A stretch of DNA of 64,000 nt from assembly GCF_027244095.1 (NCBI RefSeq), contig NC_069669.1, positions 4,924,501-4,988,500 of the forward strand, written 5' to 3'. Of the stretch, positions 12,585 through 44,700 are shown one piece after another. Numbering within the stretch: position 1 is the first letter of the stretch; each line of letters opens with the position of its first letter. This DNA is from Hemicordylus capensis. Its lineage: Eukaryota > Chordata > Lepidosauria > Squamata > Cordylidae. Under the pieces are notes generated by a model. That model was not told the DNA's origin. It worked only from the letters and a program-made list of their open reading frames with translations, and did no database searches. Made by a program: the position numbers and the translations under genes.

Positions 12585-12720
12585 CAGGGATTCTCAACGT
12601 TGGGTCCCCAGATGTTACTGGACTTCAATTCCCATAACCCCCAGCCCCAGCGGCCTTCTGTTGGGGATTATGGGAGTTGAAGTCCAATAACATCTGGGAA
12701 CCCAACGTTGAGAATCCCTG
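12585..12720. mobile_element. hAT-type palindromic MITE, CAGGGATTCTCAAC ends (family C), with perfect target duplication
   Basis: Ends CAGGGATTCTCAACGTTGGG and its exact inverse enclose near-perfect arms (GACTTCAATTCCCATAA). It is flanked by identical 8-mers GTCTGGAG at 12577-12584 and 12721-12728. The arms are almost identical, so this is one of the younger copies in the window. Confidence 0.93.
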
Positions 12721-13831
12721 GTCTGGAGAATGGTGGTGGTGGGGGTTTCCCCAACTGCCTGGCCTCTTCATTATGAAGCCACAATCACAGGGAGTCCTGG
12801 CAAGGAAGACTGTGGTGCTCCCATTAGGAGGAAGACAAGGGCAGATGTGGTCCTCGCCTGGTCTGTACAAGGACGCTTCTGTCTTGGCTTAAGATGTAGC
12901 CTTTGTAGCAAAGAGACGGGCTGCTTGTGGCAGGACCACCCCACTGCCAGCAGCCAAAACATCTGTTGTTCTGGCAACCTTCTAAAGCCAGCAAGAAGCC
13001 CGAAAACACTGGAGCAGCAGAAGCAAAGCTGATGTTTATTCTGTAGCTCCAGGGGGGGAAAGCAGCCAACAGAGTGGGCTTTGTTATCTTCCATGGGACT
13101 TGGAGCATGGCATCCTGCAAGGGTAAACAAGAGTTTCCCGAGAATCGCATTGTTGGGGGTTGACAAGGAAAGAGCTGGCTTGCAGCAGGAGAGCAGACTC
13201 CGGTAAGGAAGCTCCCTGCTTTGCAGGACAGTTTGGCTTGATACTATAGAACACTCAGTGGCTAGGAGCCATGAATACACTTGCTGGTTCTGGGAAAAGA
13301 GCAAGGAACAACTTCCTTAGCTGCAAGACAGTGGGTGGTGACAAGGCCTTTCCCATGGGAGTACCCTGCCTGGGAGCACCAGGGTTTTTTTGTTTGTTTG
13401 ATGTACCCAATACATTTTAACTCAGTATTTTAACATACCTGGTTTCACAGCTGGTTCTTTTAAAATCATTTAATTTCTTTGGCGTTTTTATCCAGCTTTG
13501 CTTTCTTTTCTGCTGCCATCTTGTTTTAGAACTGATTTTATTACGTGTATGCTCTGCTTTTATATTTTCTGTGAACTGCTTCAGGCTTTCTTGCCCTTTT
13601 CTGGGGTGGTATGGGGGGAGGAGGTGGGCACATACGTATCAGATAAAGAATACAAGGCTACCTCTCGGGGCTCTTGTGTGGACGACAACATACTTTGACC
13701 ACTTGAAACATCAGAGAGAGAGAGAGAAAATGCTTAGCATTTATATTCTTGAGCTGAGGTTACTATTCGAGATCAGCAAGCAGTATTTGTATATCGTCCT
13801 CCCCACTAAAGACTTTCATATCTTCTAGATC

Positions 13832-13915
13832 AGGGATTCCCCACCTTGGGTCCTTGGCCATTGTGACTGGGGATGATGGGCATTATAGTCCAACATTTGG
13901 CAACCCCTGTGCAAG
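13832..13915. mobile_element. Worn family C hAT-type MITE
   Basis: CAGGGATTCCCCACCTTGGGTCC at the left and GGCAACCCCTG at the right, with one arm (GGGGATGATGGGCATTATAG) kept. Confidence 0.6.
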
Positions 13916-14009
13916 AAAAGTAAGTGCCCCACCCTCCTCTGTGTAGTGCTGGAATTCTTATTAGCCATAAAATGCTTGGGGAATAAACCCATATAGGCAT
14001 TATTGTTAG

Positions 14010-14011
14010 AA

Positions 14012-14069
<58 letters not shown>
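14010..14069. repeat. (AT)n(AC)n compound microsatellite
   Basis: About 8 AT repeats run into about 20 AC repeats, just past the PARN poly(A) site. Confidence 0.95.
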
Positions 14070-14072
<3 letters not shown>

Positions 14073-14099
14073 GACTCCTAAGAAAAAACTTCTTTAATT

Positions 14100-14848
14100 T
14101 TCACTTTATGGAAATACATTTTTTATTCTCATTTCCATGATACAAAAATGTTAAATATTAAACAAAGTTTATGAAATCTACCCAAGCAGATTTTGTTTTT
14201 TGTTTTAAGTAAGGAAGGTTGGTGAATTATTTTAAATACAGAACACAACCCACAAAAGCTAAGGGAAAAGGTGCGGGGGAAGGGAACCCCACCCCACCAC
14301 CCATACACTTCCCAAACAAAAACACAAGGTTTAGGAAAATAAAGTTTTCCAAGATATGAGGATGGCATCAGTTTAAAGTTTATTTCAGGGTAGGGGGAGG
14401 CTCATGGGGTGGAGGTTTTCCTGCCGAGAGGAAATCCTGTGGGTGAGGGTGCCAGGCAACTGAGCTGGCATGGAAGTGGCATAAGCATCTGGAGTCCAGC
14501 CCTCCTGGACTCCAGACTACAACACGGACAAGTCCTTTGTGTCCAGCATCACAGGTTGCATGCCGCGTAAAAGGGATGCGCAGTCAGTCCTGCTTTTTAG
14601 GTCTAACGTTTACGACAGCAAATATTTCACATAATCAACAAAACCAACGTGTATACACTCGCACACACATAAACACGTTGACAATGATTGTACAGTAGAG
14701 ACAGTTTAAAAAATTAAACTGATTTCCAAGAGACGTCCTGCCTTTTGCTGGTAAACCACACTTTATGCTTCAATAAAAAGATGGCTGCTTCTGAGGCGTC
14801 AGAGTCTGCTTTGCACCGGAGTCTGCTTTGAGCTGGCGCAGTGGGCGG
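14100..14848 (-). other. PARN: PARN 3' untranslated region
   Basis: This non-repetitive stretch lies between the PARN stop codon and a good poly(A) signal. It has no recognisable interspersed repeat, unlike its surroundings. The length fits a vertebrate 3'UTR. The far edge is inferred from the poly(A) signal; an AC/AT microsatellite begins just beyond it. Confidence 0.6.
14122..14127 (-). terminator. PARN polyadenylation signal (AATAAA)
   Basis: The minus strand reads AATAAA here, about 720 bases past the PARN stop. Cleavage would fall near 14,100-14,110. No stronger signal was seen nearer the stop on this strand. Confidence 0.55.
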
Positions 14849-36011
<21,163 letters not shown>

Positions 36012-36299
36012 CCCTGCGGGTCGGGGGCCGGGCCGGGCCGGGCCAAGTCAAGTCGGGTCGGAACGAGCCAGGCCGAGGCCTCCGCTCGGGGCCCGCTTCT
36101 ACTTCCGGAAACAAACCCCGCTCCCAGGCACCCCCTCCCTCCTTCTCGCGACGCTGGCATCGAAAGCCACGTGGCCTGCGAGAGGGGAGGGGCTATGGGC
36201 TGATAAAGGGGCGGGCCTCCTTCGCGAACGCTACGGAGCATGCGCGGGCCTATTCTCGGGGGTTTTGCCCTGGGTTAAACACAGGGTGGTTGTGAAAGA

Positions 36300-36370
36300 G
36301 AAACCGAAGTACCCCGCTCTGGGCTCCTTGGAGGAAGAGCGGGATATAAATGTATAATAATAATAATATA
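36300..36370 (+). repeat. LINE-type 3' tail with (AAT)n
   Basis: CCGCTCTGGGCTCCTTGGAG, GAGCGGGATATAAATGTAAT-like text and AATAATAAT end; the common squamate L2/SINE-like tail, between PARN and ECI1. Confidence 0.55.
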
Positions 36371-36589
36371 GGCGCCACTTTGGTTGTATGAAGAATGTGT
36401 TAGCAATGGAGAGAGAGTTGGCTTGACAGAAACTTATAAGTCGTTCTCTAAAACGTCTAAAAGGCTTTATTAGTCTAGCCACATCATAAACACCATCGGC
36501 ACTCTGAGAGATCCTCAGCATCATGTTGAATACCATCCAACCTGAGGGGCCCAACATCTGGCACTACATCGACAATCATTCCCTTTTGC

Positions 36590-36687
36590 CTACCCATGTG
36601 GTTTTCTTGGTAAAATACAGCAGTGGCTGACCATGGCCTTCTCTGTATGAAATGATACCTTTGTCAGAAATCATTGCCATTTTATGA

Positions 36688-36718
<31 letters not shown>

Positions 36719-36890
36719 TTTGTTCTGGTCATTGATCGAAATAAAAGCTGATTTCTGATACCTTTGCCGTTGTCACTGAAGTGATCGTCTGCCTCCAGCA
36801 TTTTCCTAAATCGCTGCTGCCCAATATAGGTGCCTCCTGGCTTTAGCTGGGCAGCTGGGATGACCTTTGCATTTTGGGTGACCCTACTGG
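36590..36890. repeat. Unclassified squamate SINE pieces with (CT)n insert
   Basis: CCCATGTGGTTTTCTTGGTA, ATACAGCAGTGGCTGACCAT and CGCTGCTGCCCAATATAGGT match the element at 57090-57200 (core GTCGGTGTCGACTCCTGG). A CT microsatellite (36,689-36,719) splits it. Confidence 0.5.
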
Positions 36891-37789
36891 GAATATACCT
36901 CCCTCCCAGGAACACCTCCCCACCCACCCCCACCGCCACAATGAGGCAGCATAGCAGGATTGGGGCGGGGGGATTACTCGCAAATAAACATGCACAGGCC
37001 CTTGCCTACGACCTCTGCACTGATCCTGGGGCCATGAGCCCAGATGCCATGAAGCTAATTGTGTGACTGGAATCAGGAGCATAGCAAGGTTGTAGTGGGC
37101 CCAGAGACATTTTGTACATTGTGGATGATGCAAGTCACTGAATGGTCCTCGAGAAAGACCTGCTGTTCTGGTAGCTCCAGTTCTTAACACTCACATCAGT
37201 TTCAGAGGATGAGTACAACTGAAGGAAGCCCGGGCAGGTAACGGCTAGGGGAGTCAGTCATGTGACTTGCCTTTGGCGGGGGGCCCAAGGCAGCGGGCCC
37301 CCAGACAACTGTCTCCCCTTTCCCTATTATAGTTACACCCCTGACTAGAATTGAGGCTAGTCCTCATGGAGGACAGAGTGGGCAGTATCGGCAGGGAGGG
37401 GGGTGCAACGTTCAAGGTGCCTCCCAGGACAATTAATTCACCCTCCCCATTGCTGGGCCCCTGTTGTTCCTTAAAGGGAAGGCCTTTTGCCCTGTTAGCA
37501 GAATCCTGTCCATGTTTCTCGAGAGGAAGCTTGTATCTGATGCTGCTAGGCTAAAGACCCGTATTGCCCGTTGAACCCAGCGGGGCACAAATATGAGGAA
37601 ACAGGTGGAGGGCTGTGTGTATTTGCAGCAAGGGCGCTGCTCTTGCTTGTAATCATTAACCACTACAGAGAAGGCGCAGCTGGCTGCATGGGCAGAACTT
37701 TGGAACTGGGTCTGGGAAGGAGCAGAGGGCATGATCCGCTTGCTCGGGCCAGCAGCAGCCTTCACCGAAAAATTGCAGTTAGCAGAGGA

Positions 37790-37940
37790 AGACGGCGGAT
37801 ATTTATATACCGCTTTTCAACACAAGTTCCCAAAGCGGTTGACATAGATATAAATAAAATGACTCCTTGTTCCCAAAGGGCTCACAATCTTAAAAAAAAA
37901 GAAAGAAGCACCAGATAGACACCAGCAACAGCCGCTGGGG
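37790..37940 (-). repeat. L2-like LINE 3' tail
   Basis: TATTTATATACCGCTTTTCA, CCCAAAGCGGTTGACATAGA, CAAAGGGCTCACAATCTTAA and CACCAGCAACAGCCGCTGG: same family as 51,055-51,285, reversed. In the PARN-ECI1 gap. Confidence 0.65.
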
Positions 37941-38239
37941 GTTTACTGTCCTGGGGATTAGCTTAGTGGCCTTGGTGACCGATTTAACTCCGTGGCACGC
38001 AGGGCGACTGACTCCCGAGTAAGCTCGCAGAGGGTTGCGCGGTGTTTGCCACATGCACGCGCCTGGAAATCCAAGCTGAAGCAGGACGTCTAGTCCCCAG
38101 GTTCAGCGAGTTGGGATTCCAGGAGCGCGCTTCCAGGCTGCCATCCTAAAGCGGCTTCCTCGAAAGCGACCTCCTTCGTGGCTGCTGGCCGTCAGGGCAA
38201 ATCAATGCTCCGGGCAGCACAGAGCGCTGCTTCTTCTCG

Positions 38240-38700
38240 TCTAGACCCCTGACGGGTGGTGGGACGAAGTTGGCCCTCCCTACAGAACCGGGGGCGCTCT
38301 GCACGAGGGTCGATCGCTGGATTTGTCCTCCCCCGGTGGGTGGTGGCCCGGAGGGAGGAGCTGGGGCGGTGGGGGGCAGAGACGCAGCGGAGGGGCGGAT
38401 CTCAGCTGCGCCCGTCCCGTCTAAGCCAGCCCTTCCCCTGCCTCCTCCACTGGCGGAAGATGGCGGCTGCAGCAGCAACTGCGTCCCGGGCCTGGCGGCT
38501 TCTGCGGGGCTCAGGTAAGCTGCGGCTGCCGTGCCCGGACTCCTGTCCGCGCCGTCGGGGCGTCGAGCCCCCCTTTGGCCAGATGCATGCGGAAGGCCAT
38601 GCCAGGCGCCCCTCTTTGCTGCTGCGGGGCAGGCTTCTCCGCCCCACTGGGTCGCCACGGCCCGCCCCTCTCACCCCTCCACCTTGGAAGGGGAGCCCAT
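38240..38700 (+). promoter_or_regulatory. ECI1: ECI1 CpG-rich promoter and first exon
   Basis: A GC- and CpG-dense segment spans ECI1 exon 1 (ATG at 38,460) and the start of intron 1. No TATA box is evident. Several long open frames here on both strands are a by-product of the high GC content. Confidence 0.6.
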
Positions 38701-41700
38701 CGCCTGGGCTCGAGCCTTCTTGCAAGGCAGGCAGTGGCCAAGCCCAAACGGGGGGGGGGGGAGAGCGCGCTCTGCACGTCCTCAGGGGCACCTTCGTCAG
38801 ACAGGCCAGGAAGATCCCAAGCGCGGGCGACTTGTTTCCATGAAGCGCGACTGCGACCTACTCGATGGATTTCTAAACAGTAGCCGCTCTCTGGCGTTTA
38901 GGGCATAGTTCAGTGACAGAGGAGCACCTGCTTTGCATGCAGCTGGCCCTCAGTTAGACCCCGGCAGCATCTCCAGACAGGTCTGGGAGAGATCCATCCA
39001 AAACTCCAGAGAACTGCTGCCAGTCAGAGTAGACAGTTCTAAACTAGATCGACCTCGCTACATTTTGGCAGGTACATATAAGGGCAAGCAGCCCTTAAGG
39101 AACCTTGCTCCCAAACTGTAGAGTTAGGGTCATTCCAGCCGCTGCTGCAGGCTCGGAGCTGCACACCGCAATTGTGTGTTTAGGAACTTTGAGGTTTGTT
39201 TATTTACACTACTGCTCGGGGCAGCTCACAACAACAAAACAGATACAATGTAAAATGAAACTTTTTAAAAAATAACCAAATTAAGCTAAACAAAAGTTAA
39301 AAGTCCAGGCTAAGAACCACAATCAGAATTACCGTTGCTGTTTTATGAGTTCCAAATTAAAAGTTATTTAAAAAGCTAAGAATGATAAAAACTTTATTTT
39401 TCTCTGTAAACTGCTTTGAGAACTGTGGTTGAAGAGTGGTATATAAATATCCATAGTGGGAGTATTAGTAGTAGCAGCAGCAGTAAAGAACCTACAAGAG
39501 CTAACCAAAGATGGAGCATTAAAAAGCCTCTTTAAAAACATGTGTTTGGGATTGTTTTTTAAAAGGGAGGGAGCATGGCGAAGCTCCTTGGGGAGGGCGT
39601 TCTAAAGCTGGGGGGCCACAACCGAAAAGGTCCTGTCTTTAGTCCCTGCCAACTGGATCTCTTTTAGTGGCGGGGTCATGATCAGGGCCAGAAATGATAA
39701 GCGGAGTTTTCTTGTAGGTGCTTTCCATGGGCGAGCTGCTATCCAGAGACTCTGGGACCCCCCTGCCCAAAGGAGACTGTTCAGCAACAACAAGATCCTC
39801 GTGGAGCTGGATGAAAACACAGGTAACTTCTGGTGGGGCTTAAGCCCCGCTTTTGTTTGGGATGTCTTATCCTTTGATGGTTCTTTCTCTATCTTGCTTA
39901 AATTTCCCCTGTGACTGACACTGCATCCTTTAGAGAGGAGAGCTGGTCTTGAGGTAGAAAGCATGACTTGTCCCCTTAGCTAAGCAGGATCTATCTTGGT
40001 TGCATATAAATGGGAGACTTGAAGTGTGAGCATTGTAAGATATTCCCTTCAGGGGATGGAGCCGCTCTGGGAAGAGCAGAAGCTTCCAAGTTCCCTCCCT
40101 GGCAGCATCTTCAAGATCGGGCTAAGAGAGATTATTGCCTGCAACCTTAGAAAAGCTGTTGCCAGTTTGGGTAGACAATACTGAGCTAGATGGACCTATG
40201 GTCTGACTCAGTATACGGCAGCTTCCTATGTTCCTATCCTTTCTACCACACTTTGCTTTTTGGACCTTGGTTTTCTTGCAAAAGAAAATAGAAATTGTCT
40301 TTCAGTACATAGTTCTTTTAAAAAAAAGTGTGCTCTGTGTGTGTGTGTGTTTGTGTGTAGCAGTGAAAAATCCAAACAAGCTTGAAGGTGTGAGTGAACC
40401 ATGGAGTTAATTGGGGCTCCAGTATTATTTTTACAGGCTGTGAGATTCACCCCAGAATTTCTTACACTGCCATGGGGAAGTTCTGGGGTGTAGCTGACTA
40501 CTGAATTGCATGCACAGTTCATTGTTGATTCGCCAGCAGGCCTCTTAAAACATACGTTAAAATAAAAATGAACCACATCAAATTCCTGCATTTTGCACAT
40601 ACCCATTCAGTGGTACTGTCAGGCCACTGTGGCTGGGGATGATGGGAATTGTAGTCCAACAGTATCTGGGGACCCAACGTTGGGAACCCTGGTATTAGTA
40701 AATCACACCACAAAATGGCTTAGACCTGTCCTGAATCCAAAACCCTGCTGTGGAAATGGATTCTGCTGCTGTGATGTAACAGCCCCGTAGAAGAAGCTTA
40801 AGAATATACAAAGAACTTTTTGGGAATCAGACAAAGCTGCACCTGGTCCTGAATATTTTCTCCAGTAATAGGCAGCTAGGCGCCTCTGGAAGGCTAACAA
40901 GTGACATATGAATGTAAAATCTTTCCCTTGTTGTTGGCTCCCAACATCTGGTACACAAATGTAGACTGATTCTGAATGTGGAAGTTCCCTTGAACTGGCC
41001 TGGCGAATACCCATGGATGGATACGTCCTTCATGAATGTATCTGAGGTCAGGACATAAGATGGCAGGGGGGAATTGCAGCATGAAAGAGTTATGCAGCTG
41101 GGGTAGTTATTTTGCAAACGGTAGTCTCTCTTGTCCGTTCCTTTCTGGGAGTGACTCCTGTTCCTTGTGTTTGCCTGTTTAGGAGTTGCAGTGATGAAAA
41201 TGAAGAGTCCTCCTGTGAACAGCCAAACCTTGGAGTTCCTGACTGAGTTTTCAATAAGCCTTGAGAAACTGGAGAATGACCGGGCCTACCGAGGACTCAT
41301 ACTGACCTCGGTATGGGTGACGTGTGGCAAAAGACCCATTTGGGCTTTCGGGGCTGGCTTGGGGCAGCAGGGAGCAAGCAGAACAGCGGTATTCCTTTTC
41401 CACACACACCAAGAAGTGAAGCCAGGATGGTGGAGTCCATCACAAGGAGAAGCTTTGTCCTGGACTCGCTATGCAGCTTTGAGCAAGTTGTGCCCCTTTG
41501 CCTTCAGTTTCCCATCTGGAAACGGGCACACAGACAGCCTGCCTGAACAACAGGAGGAACCATTCCTGCCCAAAGACCTGGAGGAGTGCAGTCTAAGATG
41601 TCAGAAGCAGCTTACTTATGGGCAAACTGAGACTGTGGTCAGTCAGCTAAGCCGCTGCAATGTCATTCTTAGTTTCTCTTTAAGACGGATATTCAAAGGC

Positions 41701-44700
41701 CTCTGGACAGGAAGGTTCCATAACCCCTGATGACCAATTGTCATGGAGAGAAATGTGGTTCGTGATGCTTACTTCTAGAGCTTCTTCTCACAAGCAGTGG
41801 GAAGGGCTCCAGAGCAGGCTATGGGGAAGGGAACGTTAGATTTACCCTCCCTGCAAACGACTGCTCCTCCAGTGCCCAGACGATTCCCCACACGTCCAGG
41901 CAGAGGAGAGGGCCAGGATGTGTCATCCCAGCCTCCAGATATCCCATGATGCTCCGCACGAGTGCATGGAGCATCATGAGGCTCCCCAATCTGGGCTTCC
42001 TGCAGTCTGGCAGCTCTGGCTGCCAGACGGTTAAAAAAAAGAAAACAGGGTTAAGGGAACACTCGCTCCCTTAACCTTGTTTTACAGGGTGGCTACTTAG
42101 GCGGGTTTGCCGCCATGTTGCTGCCGGGATCAGCCTGATCCTAGCAGTTTACACGTGCATGCAAAACCGGGCTGGGCACTCTTAGCCCGGTTTTGCATGT
42201 GTGTGTGAATAGCCTCCTAGCCTTTCTGGCAGAAGCCGCCTTGCTTGGGGTTACATTAGATTGAGTGTCCTAAAGCAGGGGTTCTCACACTGGGGTCCAG
42301 TGTTCCCTCTAAGGCGTACACACGTGTGCACGCACACAAGCTTTTTGATGTCGGATCAGTTGGTTTCAGATCCCACTCAGGTTGACTCAGGAAGGCCCCA
42401 CTCTGCACTGCCCTGGATACGGCCACCCAGAACAAAATTCATTCCATGCATAGATGAAAAAAATTAGAGAGAATACTGCTGGGGGCCCCAGGTGTTTTTG
42501 GACTGCAGCCCCCATCAATCCCAGCCACAACGGCCAAAGGGGGTGATAAGAACAGCCCTGCTGGCTCAAGCCCAAGGCCCATTCAGTCCAGCATCCTGCC
42601 TCACACAGTGGTCCACCAGATGCAGCTGGACGCCACTAGGCAGGAGTTGAGGGCATGCCCTCTCTCCTGCTGTTACTCCCCTGCAACTGGTATTCAGAGG
42701 CATCCTGAGTTGATGAGAGCTGTAGTCCAAACATATCTAGGGACCAGTGTTCCCTCTTAACAGGGATTCCCAGATGCTGTTGACTACAACTCCCAGAATC
42801 CCCAGCTGCAATGGCTTTTGCTTGGGGGTTGTGGGGGTTGTAGTCAACAACCTCTGGGAACCCCTGTTAGAGGGGACACTACAGGGGACCCAGGTTTGAG
42901 AACCCCGCCCTAAAGGATATGGTGCTCTTGGGAATGGTGCTGACCACCGAGTGGCCTGCAGGTCTTTCCACTGCAAGCCACACAGGAGGGAACGGCTGCC
43001 TCTCACCGTATTTCTGTTTCCCTTCTCCCCAGGCTACCCCGAAAATCTTCTCAGCAGGGCTGGACATCACTGAGATGTGTGGCAAGAGCGAGGAGCATTA
43101 CGCCGAGTTCTGGAGGGCAGTGCAAGAGATGTGGCTGAAGCTGTACATGTCCAGGCTGGTGACCATTGCAGCCATCAATGCAAGTCCCACAGATCCCTTC
43201 CCCTCTTGCCTTTTGCGCTCTGTGACATCAGGGGAAGGAGGGCTTCACCCGGCACTTGGGGCTGGCACGCTCGCTGTGCATCTGTGCCAAACCACACATT
43301 ACATTTTGAACCAGAGCTTCCCAAACTGGTCTTCCAGGTGTTGCCGAACTACAACTCCCATCATCCCCCGCTACAGTTTAATCACGGCTGGAGGCGATGG
43401 GAGTTGTCGTTCAGCAATATCTGGAGGACCACAGGTTGGGAACCCCTGAACGAGAATCCCAAAGACATTTGAATTTTAAATGGCAAAATATTACTTTATT
43501 GATTGTTGTTGTTTATATAGGGCCACCCATGTACATGGCCCTTTGCACAGATGAGTGGGCAGGTCCCAAGAGCTCACAATGTAGAAAGAAACACAAGGAA
43601 GACAGAGGAGGAAGACAGAGGGAAGGAGAGACAGGGATATACAAGGGGCAGGAGGGAAATAGGTGATTATTTCATGTACACAAACCTAGGCTTAGTTACA
43701 GAAGGGTCTCGGGGCTCAGGGACCCAGAGGCACCGTTGGGGAGCAAACTAAACCTTGGCCTCGTTCGCACAGTAACTCAAATCTAAGTTTAATGTGGGTT
43801 GCCGATACTAATGTAGTTGTGTGAACCCGCGCCAAGGTGGTTTCAAGCCCAAGATGAATCGGAGATGCACGCCTTGGCATGCGTTCACACAGCCCCACTT
43901 ACTTTGGCGACCTACATCAAATCTAGATTTTGAACGGTTGTGTGAAGCAGCCCCGTGTGTGCTCTTCTCCCTTCCAGGGTTCCAGCCCAGCGGGTGGATG
44001 CCTGATGGCCGTGTCCTGTGACTACAGGATCATGGCTGAGAATCCCAAATACGGCATCGGGCTGAACGAGACACGGCTGGGCATTGTTGCCCCTTTCTGG
44101 TATGCGGTGGAGGAGCGGGCGGGCGGGGGACGTTGTTTGCCATGGGTGGTGGCTTCTCTGGGGCTTCAGTGAGCCCGGCCAGGCAAGGCGCAAGCACGGC
44201 TTAGGTCCTTGGCTCGTCTGTCCTCGATGCCCGAGTGGCTCTCTCTCTCTCTCTCTCCTTGCCAGGTTCAAAGACACGATGATCAACACGATTGGCCACC
44301 GGGCCACGGAGCAAGCCCTCCAAATGGGGCTCCTCTATCCTGCGCCACAGGCCCTCAGCATTGGCATTGTGGACCAGTTAGTGCCGGAAGAGAAGGTCCA
44401 GGACGTGGCCGCGGCGGCGATGACCCAGTGGCTGGCTATTCCAGGTGAGAGGAGGGAGGGAAGGAAGGAGAGACCCCACCAGTCTCTCTGCACCGCCGTG
44501 ATAAGGCCACGTGTCCTGTTATGTGGGGTTGGGGCCACAGCTCCCTCTAAGGTGCACACATGTGCGCATGTGCACCTACTTCCAGGCCCCTGCACAGCCA
44601 GGTGGGGCCGGGGGTCTCGTCTGGGTGGCTTCAATGTCTCTAGAGCAGGAGAGAGGATGCTCTCCTGGGCACCTCGTCTTGCTGACATTAACAGTCTCAT

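Larger units (their letters stand above)
42276..42907. mobile_element. Family C hAT-type MITE hosting three later insertions
   Basis: Starts CAGGGGTTCTCACACTGGGG and ends CAGGTTTGAGAACCCCG. Flanks TCCTAAAG (42268-42275) and CCCTAAAG (42908-42915) match at 7 of 8. Its ~140 bp body is split by a family B MITE, a CR1 fragment and a family A MITE. Confidence 0.85.

Noticed and set aside
12118-12690. Open frame of 190 codons
   Set aside because: It is made of a CR1 3' fragment followed by the first arm of a hAT-type MITE; the openness is accidental.
38146-38843. Long open frames on both strands over the ECI1 start
   Set aside because: CpG-island composition depletes stop codons; only the short ECI1 exon 1 fits a known protein and a splice donor.
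41167-41730. Extension of ECI1 exon 3 into intron 3 as a 187-codon frame
   Set aside because: The GTATGG donor at 41,311 joins cleanly to exon 4 and restores the crotonase motif FSAGLD; the read-through has no homology.
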